Shown here piece after piece: positions 34,080 to 44,400 of a DNA stretch of 64,000 nt. The stretch lies in assembly GCA_040954595.2 (NCBI GenBank), contig CM082578.2, positions 2,356,001 through 2,420,000 of the forward strand, given 5' to 3'. The notes beneath the pieces are model-generated. The model ran no database searches. It was not told where the DNA came from and saw nothing but the letters and a program-made list of their open reading frames with translations. The translations under genes and the position numbers were made by a program. Within the stretch, counting starts at the first letter, position 1, and every line of letters starts with the position of its first letter. The DNA is from Balanoglossus misakiensis. Taxonomy: Eukaryota; Hemichordata.

Positions 34080-35010
34080 TTATAATATGATTTTGCTTGA
34101 TAAAGATAAACAATTTCATTTTTTCAAATCCGTTGTTTGGTTGGGAATAAATCATGCCAGTTCAAGGGCCTCGTCGCGCAATTTTCCAGAACACGCAATC
34201 TGAGCTCGTGCCAACGTGTTCTAGAAGTTCTAAAGTCACGCGATTTTATGCCACCGCCAATATAATTCTTTACTATCAATCACGTGATCTGGCAATGCGT
34301 CCCATGGCGCAGTCATTTCCAGATGACGGGCAAGCAATATTTCGGCATCCAGTAAAAGTTTTTCCGAGTATGTTTTTACTTTAGAACCGCCAAACACATA
34401 ACATGTATCGGGTATGTTGCCTCATCAGCCTCATTGCATTTCGTCTGCACAGTCTTTGTCTGCACCACGTAAGTCCACGTTGCTGAAGTTGCCCGTCATC
34501 TGGAAATTTGAATGCGAACGTAACTGCCACCTGAACGCGTCTGACGTCATTTGATAGCGAAGAATTTATAAAGTGCGTTCTATTCAGGCGCGTTCTCTTC
34601 TACATGTTCTATTTCGGTTACTTTTTAAAAAATATTCACTGTTCAGGGTCCAGGTAATAGGTCTTCTTGTCGAGAATATAAACCCCGGCTCCAGCCAATC
34701 AGCGACCTAGATTTACACCAAGCATATTATAATTTCTGAATAATCCTTAAGCAGACAGTAGCCTAATTAATATGCACACATCATCATATGCATCATTATT
34801 ACACCTCACGTATTATGTCGTATTCGTGATTGGCTGAGACGCGCTCACGTGACATAGAGAAAAAAGTGATATAACATGGCTAGAGTTGATAAAGCCCTGT
34901 CGCGTGCGCTGATATAGCCCGCTGGGTTGTTTTTTGTGTTCTGCGCACCATTCTGCGCATCAACAAATTGTCGTTCACAACAAACCCTTTCCCTTTAATG
35001 CATCACCACT
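34080..35010 (+). other. Upstream region of the recombinase gene
   Basis: No other gene is seen. Sequence at 34830-34870 (GATTGGCTGAGAC, CTCACGTGAC) resembles 36510-36545 behind the gene (GATTGGTCGAGAC, ACACGTGAC), so related repeats may flank it. The CACGTG E-box at about 34847 and TGACGTCA at about 34546 are candidate regulatory sites. No TATA box could be assigned. Confidence 0.3.
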
Positions 35011-36213
35011 ATGGCTTCAAAACGACACGCTTATTTGACACCAGCTCAACTGGATGATATTTTACTTCAAATGGACAGCAAAAACACGAGAGTAGCGACC
35101 ACCAATGCAGTATCCGTTTTCCGAAATTATCTCAGTGCCAAGTACGGCTATGGTCAGCGGGAGATCGAGACCTTCACAGCGACGACTCTGGACGCAGCCC
35201 TGACTACATTCTACGCTGAAGTGCGAACTCAGAAAGGAGAACTATATACGAACAAGTCTCTTCAATCACTTCGATACGGCATTCAGCAATTTTTCAATCA
35301 GCCACCAATGCGCCGAAATTTCGATATAGTTGATGGCGATGAGTTTTCCAATAGCCGGAAGATGTTTAGTGCAGTTTGCAAGCGACTGAAAAGCCAGGGC
35401 AAAGGAAATGTTGTACACAAACCGGCCATACTCCCGGGCGATCTCGCTAAACTAGCCACCTACTTCAGTCGCTCGAATACCGACGCAACTTTACTTCTGC
35501 ACAAGGTATGGTTCGATATCATGTTGTATTTTTGTCGCCGTGGTAGAGAAGGGCAGCGTGACCTCCGTCCTGAAAACTTTCAGGTTAACACGGACGACCG
35601 TGGGAATAAGTACGTGATCCAAGTTGGGAGCGAGGTGACAAAAAATCACCAATATGATGACGGTGGTGTGTCGGGCGGAATCATGTATGCCAACCCCACC
35701 AATTTATCTCGGTGCCCCGTTCGTACCTACGAACTGTATATTTCGAAGATAAACCGTAAATGCGACGCACTGTTTCAACGACCACGCGATAACTACAGTA
35801 GTGACGACGCTCTGTGGTACGAGAACAAACCACTCGGCAAAAATACATTATCGGCGATGATGGCCACTATATCTGCAGCAGCAGAATTAAGTCAACGCTA
35901 CACAAATCATTGTATTCGTGCCACGTCCATCACACTTCTTAGCGAATCCGGCTTCAACAATAGGCAAATCATGAGTGTGAGCCGCCATCGAAACGAAGGG
36001 AGCATCACCTCCTATGTCAGGGATACGTCAATCCAGCAGAAGAAATTGATGGCAGAAACCCTTTCATCCGCAACAATGACACCATCTGCTGCTGACGAAA
36101 ATGGTGACCACGGTGCAGCCAACGCCATCGCAACATCAAGCCCCCCACAACAAGCACATCGCTCACCACTGTCATCCATCATTTCGCAGCCTGCTTTCAG
36201 TGGTGTGGCCTAG
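35011..36213 (+). CDS. Crypton-type (DUF3504/KIAA1958-like) tyrosine recombinase, intact
   Basis: A single-exon frame of 400 residues. The N-terminal half is helical and holds SAM-like features (FRNYLSAKYG; SLQSLRYGIQQFF), like the core-binding domain of tyrosine recombinases. The catalytic domain shows arginine in YFCRRGREGQRDL (about R176-R179), lysine in VTKNHQ (K211), HCIR (H300, R303), H326 and nucleophile Y335 in SITSYVRD, so the full R-K-H-R-H-Y set is present. A low-complexity Ala/Ser/Pro tail follows from about 352. Relatives are Crypton transposons and host genes derived from them (ZMYM2, QRICH1, KIAA1958), which often lack catalytic residues. The start context is plausible, and AATAAA follows at 36459. 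Base composition is more GC-rich than the flanks. Either a live mobile element or a host gene. Confidence 0.88.
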   Translation: MASKRHAYLTPAQLDDILLQMDSKNTRVATTNAVSVFRNYLSAKYGYGQREIETFTATTLDAALTTFYAEVRTQKGELYTNKSLQSLRYGIQQFFNQPPMRRNFDIVDGDEFSNSRKMFSAVCKRLKSQGKGNVVHKPAILPGDLAKLATYFSRSNTDATLLLHKVWFDIMLYFCRRGREGQRDLRPENFQVNTDDRGNKYVIQVGSEVTKNHQYDDGGVSGGIMYANPTNLSRCPVRTYELYISKINRKCDALFQRPRDNYSSDDALWYENKPLGKNTLSAMMATISAAAELSQRYTNHCIRATSITLLSESGFNNRQIMSVSRHRNEGSITSYVRDTSIQQKKLMAETLSSATMTPSAADENGDHGAANAIATSSPPQQAHRSPLSSIISQPAFSGVA

Positions 36214-36458
36214 CCAAATATTAATATACCCGCACCCAAATCAGATGCAGCATCCCTGTTTGCAGGTGCAACGATCACAGGAGGAAATTTTAACATTTTT
36301 CTTGGACAAAAACAATGACAGTATTTCTCTTTTGTGAAATATGCCCAGTACGTTTATTGTTGGTTTATTGTTGTTTCGTGTTTGGCCATTAAACTGTTGT
36401 GGTAATATAAATCCTGACTGTGTGATATTGTCTTGTATGCTGTGTGAATGTTCGGTGT

Positions 36459-36469
36459 AATAAAATAAA
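36459..36469 (+). terminator. Polyadenylation signals (two AATAAA) of the recombinase gene
   Basis: AATAAAATAAA 245 bp after the stop codon, behind a GT-rich tract. A fitting 3' end for a single-exon transcript. Confidence 0.5.
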
Positions 36470-36639
36470 TATTATATTATACCAGTATATTGATGGTGTA
36501 AATCACGCTATTTGATTGGTCGAGACACGACACGTGACCGTGATATATTAGCCATATACCACAGTCATATATCATAGTCAAAGAAAATGCCTTTTTAAAA
36601 TGTTTTATGCAAAGTTTCAATATACTGACATAATATAAT

Positions 36640-36782
36640 AGCAATAAAACACCCCCAGCCATGGTATACCACTCGATTTTGACCAGTTCAACTCCATATA
36701 CGCACTCGCTATCGCTCGTGCGTATATGTCGTGAACTGGTCAAAATCTCGTGGTATACCATGGCTGGGGGTGTTTTATTGCT
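36640..36782. mobile_element. Large perfect-like hairpin 1
   Basis: AGCAATAAAACACCCCCAGC at the left is inverted at the right end; arms of about 63 bp surround a short GC-rich loop. A non-coding foldback. Confidence 0.7.
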
Positions 36783-36783
36783 T

Positions 36784-36937
36784 AAACACATGATAGCAAG
36801 GGCAATATCACAATTAATTTTGTTGCCTGCCCTCGGGCTGGTGACCATGACCGAAATATTGATGATGCCCGAGCCGAAATGGTCACCAACCCTTGGGCAG
36901 GCAACAAATTGTGATATTGCCCTCGCTATCATGTGTT
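36784..36937. mobile_element. Large hairpin 2, adjacent to hairpin 1
   Basis: AACACATGATAGC and GGGCAATATCACAATT at the left are inverted at the right (GCTATCATGTGTT); arms of about 60-70 bp. It starts one base after hairpin 1 ends, so the two may be parts of one composite element. Confidence 0.7.
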
Positions 36938-37620
36938 ATTATTTAACTACAATGAAACAGGTCATCCGCGAACGAGGCTGTAAGGCGTGACTTCCTGACC
37001 AGTATGCCAAATCGATCAGATACAAATAGCTTCACGTCGTGTAAACACCTCGCCGACTGATAAAACCCGGACCGCTTGGCAGCCATACACCCAACGCAAT
37101 CTTGAACACGATCTGGCTAAATAACACCAAGTTGTTCGGCCTTAGAGGAAGCAACGAACATAGACAAATGAAATGGGGCGATATGACAACAGCGACAGAC
37201 GAAAATGTGGAACCTAATCTACAATGAGTCAAGTCAAGCGCGCACGTCTCTGAAATGTCAGCTGATTGTCAATATGAATACCCATCGTGTCTTTCACTGT
37301 CTCTTTGTACAATCATGGAGGTACTAGGTACACTCCTGTATTTAATCCTTAATCATGTGGGGTTGTCACAGAGTTCATTGCTTTTAATATGCTTTTTTTG
37401 CCAAGATCTCACGAGGATGCTCTTTCAGCGAAATGACCGGCGACTGGTACTGGCCGAGAATATTGGATCAGGGGATGTATTCAGTGTGTGGGGTCAGCCC
37501 GGATCTTATATCTTCCAATAACGCCAGTACACTGTACCGTGACCACAAGGTGTTCAACAAATGTTTTAGAAAAATTCTCGCTGTGCTGTTAGTAGGACGC
37601 AGATATGTGTACGTGGACAA
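36938..37620. other. Non-coding, nothing recognised
   Basis: Frames here are short and carry no known motif; an 88-codon frame at 37255-37521 is unassigned. Confidence 0.35.
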
Positions 37621-37624
37621 GACC

Positions 37625-37754
37625 ACTAGTCGCTCGGTGATTTTTAAATCTCGTGCATGCTTGCCTTGAGCGTGTTTTTGGTAGTGAGGTGAGTTTCGAA
37701 TTTGGGACTGAGCTTGTGGTTTCGGATAGGGTCGCGTTCCCTACACACATGGGC
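37625..37754 (-). mobile_element. Copy of the CTAGTCCACTAGTCGC repeat family
   Basis: Reverse-complement match to 59962-60165 and 61667-61812 over about 125 bp, sharing CAAGCGACTAGTGG, TTTGGTAGTGAGG and the GGGAACGCGAC-type end. The foldback element at 37755 is inserted at its end. Confidence 0.65.
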
Positions 37755-37789
37755 TATGGCGCGTAATCGAGGCCAAAATTAACACCTCA

Positions 37790-38450
37790 CTTTTTGAGTG
37801 AAACGCATTCGTTTTGAGTGAAACACATTTGAATCGGACTCAACCTCATTTGATTTGAACGTCAACACTTTTGAATCGCCGAGGACCACATTCCTTTTGA
37901 GCTGAAACGCATTTGAATCGGACTCAACCTCATTTGATTTGAACGTCAACACTTTTGAATCGCCGAGGACCACATTCCTTTTGAGCTGAAACACATTTGA
38001 ATCGGACTCCCCAGCATTGGCTTTGAGGGTCGACACTTTTGAATCGGAGGACCACATTCGTTTTGAGCTGACACGCATTTGAATCGGACTCAACCTCATT
38101 TGATTTGAACGTCAACACTTTTGAATCGCCGAGGACCACATTCCTTTTGAGCTGAAACACATTTGAATCGGACTCAACCTCATTTGATTTGAACGTCAAC
38201 ACTTTTGAATCGCCGAGGACCACATTCCTTTTGAGCTGAAACGCATTTGAATCGGACTCAACCTCATTTGATTTGAACGTCAACACTTTTGAATCGCCGA
38301 GGACCACATTCCTTTTGAGCTGAAACGCATTTGAATCGGACTCCCCAGCATTGGCTTTGAGGGTCGACACTTTTGAATCGGAGGACTACATTCGTTTTGA
38401 GCTGACACGCATTTGAATCGGACTCAACCTCATTTGAGTTGGGACAAACC
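37790..38450 (-). repeat. 84-bp minisatellite in the left foldback arm, about 8 units
   Basis: GAATCGGACTC recurs at 37831, 37915, 37999, 38081, 38165, 38249, 38333 and 38415: mostly 84 bp, twice 82 bp (variant units with CCCCAGCATTGGC). Because 84 is divisible by 3, a minus-strand frame (SNEVESDSNAFQLK...) stays open. The right arm holds only about two units. Confidence 0.93.
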
Positions 38451-38519
38451 ATTTTTGACTTGGGGTACACTGCATGTGATTTGAGTGACGATACTCTTGA
38501 GTTGAGACAAACCGTTTTT

Positions 38520-39348
38520 CAGGGTTCATACACCTAGAGCAATTCAAAATTCCAGGAGATTTCCAGTAATTTTCCAGGAGTTTTTGTGGTAAAAATGCCA
38601 TTTTCCAGGATGTTTTACGCAACAAAAAACTTTACTATTACTGTTACATTCACATGCACTTGTTATTCTAGTTTAACAAATCATTTAAAGACTTTTGACT
38701 GTGATAGTACAAATTTCAATGACCTCCCCATGAAGGCCTAGAAAAACAATTTTCACCAAGAGATCTCCTAGGTTCCCAAATCATTTAATATATTTGGCTA
38801 AAATTTAAGTGACACCCCCCCCCCCCACCCTCGGCCGTAAAAACAGAACGGTCCCTAAAGCAATGATTTCTGTCGTGATAAAATCGACAAATTACCGATG
38901 GAAATTACTGTTTTGCTGCTGAAAAAACACACAAAAACGTCTGCCTTTTTTGCTTCTTTTTGACGTCACTAATTGCCCTTGAACATCGATCTAACGGGTG
39001 TCTGCCGCGGCCGTCTGCACAAGTATTCTGCAGACGCGCGGAAACATGGCATGACCGCTTACAAAAGTTGCTACATCTTTGTCAAGTTTTAGATATTTTG
39101 TTGCGACCGGAATGCTGAGCTGCGTTAGTTGTTGCAAATTGTGCATTACTACGTCATGATACTATTTATAGGACGCCTGTCTAAAGATAACTGGTGCGCT
39201 GAGTGAAATGGGCAACGCGTTTCACGATCCGGTGAAATGTGATCGTGACTCGCGGTTTTCCAGGAGTTTCAAGGAGAAATTTTGAATTTTCAGGAGTTTC
39301 CAGGAGGGGTTTCAAATTCCAGGAGTTTCCAGGAGCGTACGAACCCTG
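38520..39348. mobile_element. hAT-like element nested in the foldback arm
   Basis: Inverted ends CAGGGTTCATAC and GTACGAACCCTG are followed inward by TTCCAGGAG repeats at both ends. The flanks GTTTTT/GTTTTT suggest a short target duplication, and the unbroken arrangement can be read in the opposite foldback arm (about 39975-39990). The interior (829 bp in all) contains a C-rich transposon end (38808-38862) and no transposase. Confidence 0.65.
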
Positions 39349-40383
39349 GTTTTTGAATTTGAGTCCACCGCGTTCCATTTGAGGCTCAACTTGTGAATGG
39401 GACACCATCTCATTTGATTTGACTCAGGTTTTTCTTCCAATTGATTGTACCAGAATGTGGCTCTCCGTAAAACAACCCTTCTTTGTAGTGATTAGCTTTG
39501 CCCAGACAACATGGAACGTCACAAAGCGTCATGCCCTGTGTCCGATCACTATGCATACTGGGTATGTTTTCTTTTGAAAAGTAGAAATAGACATTACTTT
39601 TTTTTCTCTTGTGGGCCTGTCTCATTCTAATATAACTTTTTGGGAACTTACATGCGTTGACATGCGTTACCTACGGGCGGGAACCTATTACTGATATGAA
39701 ACACACAACAATGGTTCCGGGTCAGTCCTTCCAGACCCCCCAGTTCAGTAACAGAAAACACCTGTATATATTAATGACGTCATGTGACGTAGGGCATGAC
39801 GCTTTGTGACGTTTCATGTTGTCTGGGCAAAGCTAATCGCTACAAAGAAGGGTTGTTTTACGGAGAGCCACTTTCTGGTACAATCAATTGGAAGAAAAAC
39901 CTGAGTCAAATCAAATGAGATGGTGTCCCATTCACAAGTTGAGCCTCAAATGGAATGCGGTGGACTCAAATTCAAACACGGTTTGTCTCAACTCAAAAGT
40001 ATCGTCACTCAAATCAAATGCAGTGTACTCCAAGTCAAAAATGGTTTGTCCCAACTCAAATGAGGTTGAGTCCGATTCAAATGCGTTTCAGCTCAAAAGG
40101 AATGTGGTCCTCGGCGAGTCAAAAGTGTCGACGTTCAAATCAAATGAGGTTGAGTCCGATTCAAATGCGTTTCAGCTCAAAGGAATGTGGTCCTCGGCGA
40201 TTCAAAAGTGTTGACGTTCAAATCAAATGAGGTTGAGTCCGATTCAAATGTGTTTCACTCAAAACGAATGCGTTTCACTCAAAAAGTGAGGTGTTAATTT
40301 TGGCCTCGATTACGCGCGATACATGGGCCGAGTTCGATTGTGACCCGAGTAGCTGGCGCTGACGTCATCCCATTCTAGTTAGC

Positions 40384-40860
40384 ATGCGCATAAGAGTAAC
40401 CCGGGAGAGTTCAAACGAACGCAACCCATGTACACAAATTTGGCGACTGGGTTTGGAGATTTCTTGTTTTTGCGTACTTTTTTTGAGGATTTTGATGAAT
40501 CTTTTGCAACTTTGGATAAATACTGCCATCATTGCCTCTCTGAACTGTTTATTTTTGCGCCGAAAATACGTTCCGAAGATAAAACATTTTGCCGAAGATA
40601 TCGTACCACAGTATTCTTTGCAAGATTTTTGCGTCCATTTTCGTATTTGCAAAGATATCTTCACGTTTGTTCTGGGTCGCATCGCCCACAAACTGGCAAT
40701 AGAACAATGCTGTGGCCGCCCTCAAGTGTCTCCAGAAAAACAATTATTGGTATGGATTTGGTACATGTGTAGAGATTTTACTCTTTTAATATTCGTATTT
40801 CAAAGGCGTTTTTGTTTTCTGGTCACCTTTGCGGTTTCCTGCGCTTGTTTGACTCGTTAA
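40384..40860 (+). pseudogene. Harbinger/HARBI1-like transposase N-terminal fragment
   Basis: Residues from about 62 read YVPKIKHFAEDIVPQYSL, DFCVHFRICKDIFTFVL and GRPQVSPEKQLLVWIWYMC. This matches the helical N-terminal part of HARBI1/PIF-Harbinger nucleases (F...Y...F..hFR.s...F..L; GR..is.ekqlL..LWyl). The DDE domain is not found in the following 300 bases, so this is either a first exon (a GTAGAG donor-like site follows WYM) or a fragment. The residues before about 55 are not family-like. TGACGTCA sits at about 40360 upstream. Confidence 0.5.
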
Positions 40861-41127
40861 GTGATGATTAGCGGGCACACGCCAAAACGATTAGTTTTTG
40901 CAGTTTTATGTGGCGTGCGGACGGCACACGCCAAAACGATTAGTCTGTATATATAGGCTGGTTTTTCTGCATATGTTTTGTCTCTGTTTACCTGCCGTTG
41001 GTTAGCAACCGCAGTTTGATTGACAGCGCATTTCTCCATTTTAAGGTAAATTGTAGTGCAAATACGATTTCAAGGGTCAATTAATCCAGAGCTCGGAAAT
41101 GTCAATGTTTGATAGTATTTCATTTTT
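40861..41127. other. Non-coding spacer
   Basis: A short direct repeat GCACACGCCAAAACGATTAG occurs twice (about 40874 and 40925). No gene. Confidence 0.5.
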
Positions 41128-41400
41128 AGGGCCCAAGCGCGCGCAAGCGCTTGGGCCCTATTGGTTTCGTTGGAATTTTTAGGGCCCAAGCGCAAGCCAG
41201 CGCTTGGGCCCTATTGGTTTCGTTGGGGTTTTTTAGGGCCCAAGCGCAAGCCAGCGCTTGGGCCCTATTGGTTTCGTTGGGGTTTTTAGGGCCCAAGCGC
41301 ACGCAAGCGCTTGGGCCCTATTGGTTTCGTTGGAATTTTTCTTTCTTGCTGTCTTTAGGGCCCAAGCGCATACCAGCGCTTGGGCCCTATTGGTTTCGTT
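41128..41400. repeat. Five tandem GGGCCCAAGCGC hairpins, about 53-bp period
   Basis: GGGCCCAAGCGC followed after 4-8 bases by its exact inverse starts at 41129, 41182, 41236, 41289 and 41358, each followed by TATTGGTTTCGTTGG. Two more copies lie at about 43780-43875. It is the leading block of the long repeats that follow. Confidence 0.9.
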
Positions 41401-41430
41401 GGGGTTTTTCTTTCTTCTTTCTTTCTTTCT

Positions 41431-44400
41431 TTATTCTTGTGTCAATTCTTTGTCGCTCTAGATCTCAGACACCGCTGCAGGTACACTTCTGAAACTTGCT
41501 ACAGTGGTCAAGGTCAATGAGTAGTCGTGCATTGAACCTGTGAATTTTTAATTAGTCACGTGACCTGGCGGCCATATTGGATTTTCTGAAAAAATGCAAA
41601 TCTCAGATCTCAGAAACTACAAGTCAGATCGACTTCAAATTTGGTGTGCAGGTAGTCTACCTTCTACCCATCATTTTTGTAATTGGATATTTTGCTGTAA
41701 ATGTTGCAGTTTTTTTGCTACAATTTTTTTTCTGAAATCTGGCTTTAATTTCAAAAATCTTCTTCTCCAGAACCGGTGATAACTGAGTCACGCGGTTTGG
41801 GGTATGTGGTCACCTAACAGATGTCTATCAAGTTTGCGAAGATCATTGTGATTGGTCGAAGATTATGGCGGCCATATTGGATTTTCGAAAAACCATAGTA
41901 AAACTTCAAAAATCTTCTTCTCAAGAACGGGCGATAACCGAGTCACAAGATTTGGTGTGTGTGGTCATTGAACAGGTGTCTATCAAGTTTGCGAAGGGGA
42001 ATGTGATTGGTCGAAGATTATGGCGGCCATATTGGATTTTGTGAAAAACGATTAAAAAGTAAAAATTCCTTTTCTAGCCTAAAAATTGATAGCACAGAAA
42101 TTCTTTTTATGGATATGAATCATCATATGACAAGAATAAGCTATAAATATTTTGGTAATTTTGGCAATGACCTTTGACCTACTTTTGACGCATCATTTTT
42201 CTGCATATCTAATTCCAGGCTTACCAATAGGGCTATAAGTTTGGTTTTTGATGTATGTGGATTTGTATGTGATCAAAAAATGTTGCTACTTTTCATGACC
42301 CCTTTGACCTCTGGTGACCTCATTAAATATGCGCATACCTAATTAATAATGAACCAATAGACCTAGAGGTTTTGCTTTTGTTATACATGGACCAGTATGG
42401 GGTCAAAATATTTTGCCCAAATGTTGGGTGACCTCGGGTGACCTTTGACCTACTTTTGCATATCTCGACATCCACAGCAGATACAACCTTGGCGTTTGGA
42501 GGTATGGGGCCATAATGAAAAGCCAAAGTTTTGGGTCACCTGTGACACCTGCTTAACTCATTATTTATGTGCATACCTAATTCCGGGCTAACCAAAACGG
42601 CTAGAGGTCTGGTTTTTGTTGGACATGGACCACTATGGGTCAAAATTTTCTGCCCAAATTTTGGGTGACCTCAGATGACCTTTGACCTACTTAACACTAT
42701 ATCAGCACCAAACATAGATATAACCATGATATTTCATGGGATAAAACACAGCATTATATTTCTACTCATTAATTATGTGCATATCTAATAATCTGATCAG
42801 ATAATAGAGCTTGGGCCCGGACAATGCTGCTTGCAGCTTTAATTCTTTCTTTCTTTCTTTATTCTTGTGTCAATTCTTCGGCCAACTAAATCTCTGAAAC
42901 TACTGCAGGTACACTGCTCAAACTTGCTACAGTGGTCAAGGTCTATGAGTAGATGTGCAGTGACTTGTGAATACTTAATTAGTCACGTGACCTGGCGGCC
43001 ATATTGGATTTTCTGAAAAAATTCAAATCTCAGATCTCAGAAACTACAAGTCAGATCGACTTCAAATATATCAATCGTCATGTGACTAAAATATGTAACA
43101 ATTTTTTGGCGATTTTTCACATGACCTTTGACCTACTTATCACGCGTTATTATTTCTGCATATCTAATTCCAGGTTAAACTATAGGGCTAGACGTTTGGT
43201 TTTTGATGAATGTGGATTATTGTGTGATCAAAATATTTTGCTACTTTTCATGACCCCTTTGACCTCTGCTGACCTCATTAATTATGTGCATAGCTAATTA
43301 CAGGCGAACCAATAGAGCTAGAGGTTTGGTTTTTGTTGGACATGGACCAGTATGGGATCAACATTTTTTGCCCAAATGTTGGGTGACCTCTGGTGACCTT
43401 TGACCTACTTTCGCATATCTCAGCATCCAGAGCAGATACAGCCATGGCATTTGGTAGGATGGGACCATAATGTAAAGCCACATTTTTGGGTCACCTGTGA
43501 CACCTGCTGACCTCATTAAATATGCACATACCTAATTACAGGCGAACCAATAGAGCTAGAGTTTTGGTTTTTGTTTGACATGGACCAGTATGAGTAAAAA
43601 AAAAATTGCCCAAATTTTGGGTGACATCAGGTGACCTTTGACCTACTTCACCCTATTTCAGCAGCAAAAATACACATGTCCTTGTTATGTCATGAGATAA
43701 TACACCCGATAGAAAATTCTGTTTCTTCTCATTCATACTGTGCATATATAATTCGAGATCAGCGCTTGGGCCCGGTTTTTTAGGGCCCAAGCGCATACCA
43801 GCGCTTGGGCCCTATTGGTTTCGTTGGGGTTTTTAGGGCCCAAGCGCAAGCAAGCGCTTGGGCCCTATTGGTTTCGTTGGGGTTTTTCTTTCTTTCTTTC
43901 TTTCTTTCTTTATTCTCCTGTCCATTTTTTATCGCTCTAGATCTCAGACACCGCTGCAGGTACAGTTCTCAAACTTGCTACAGTGGTCTAGGTCAATGAG
44001 TAGTCGTGCATTGAACCCATGAATTTTTAATTAGTCACGTGACATGGCGGCCATATTGGATTTTCTGAAAAAATGCAAATCTCAGATCTCAGAAACTACA
44101 AGTCAGATTTACTTCAGATTTGGCGTGCTGGTAGTGTACCTTCTGCCCATCATTTTTGTAATTGGATATTTTGCTGTCAATGTTGCAGTTTTTTTGCTAC
44201 AGTTGTTTTTCTGAAATCTGGTCAAAATTTCAAAAATCTTCTTCTCCAGAACCGGCGATAACCGAGTCACGCGGTTTGGGGTATGGGGTCTCCTAACTGA
44301 GGTCTATGAAGTTTGCGAAGATCATTGTGATTGGTCGAAGATTATGGCGGCCATATTGGATTTTCGAAAAACCATAGTAAAACTCCCAAAATCTTCTTCT

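Larger units (their letters stand above)
37755..40321. mobile_element. Foldback DNA element with tandem-repeat arms, 7-bp target duplication
   Basis: The ends TATGGCGCGTAATCG and CGATTACGCGCGATA are inverted, and CATGGGC (37748-37754, 40322-40328) flanks both. Left arm: 37755-38519 plus 39349-39540. Right arm: about 39785-40321. Both contain the same blocks in inverse order, including 84-bp tandem units. The unpaired centre (about 39541-39784) has no transposase. Architecture resembles foldback elements such as Galileo (P superfamily, 7-bp duplication), but the family is not proven. Confidence 0.8.

Noticed and set aside
37779-38470. Repeat protein SNEVESDSNAFQLK...
   Set aside because: An 84-bp unit keeps one frame open, but 82-bp variant units break it and the sequence is an arm of a foldback element.
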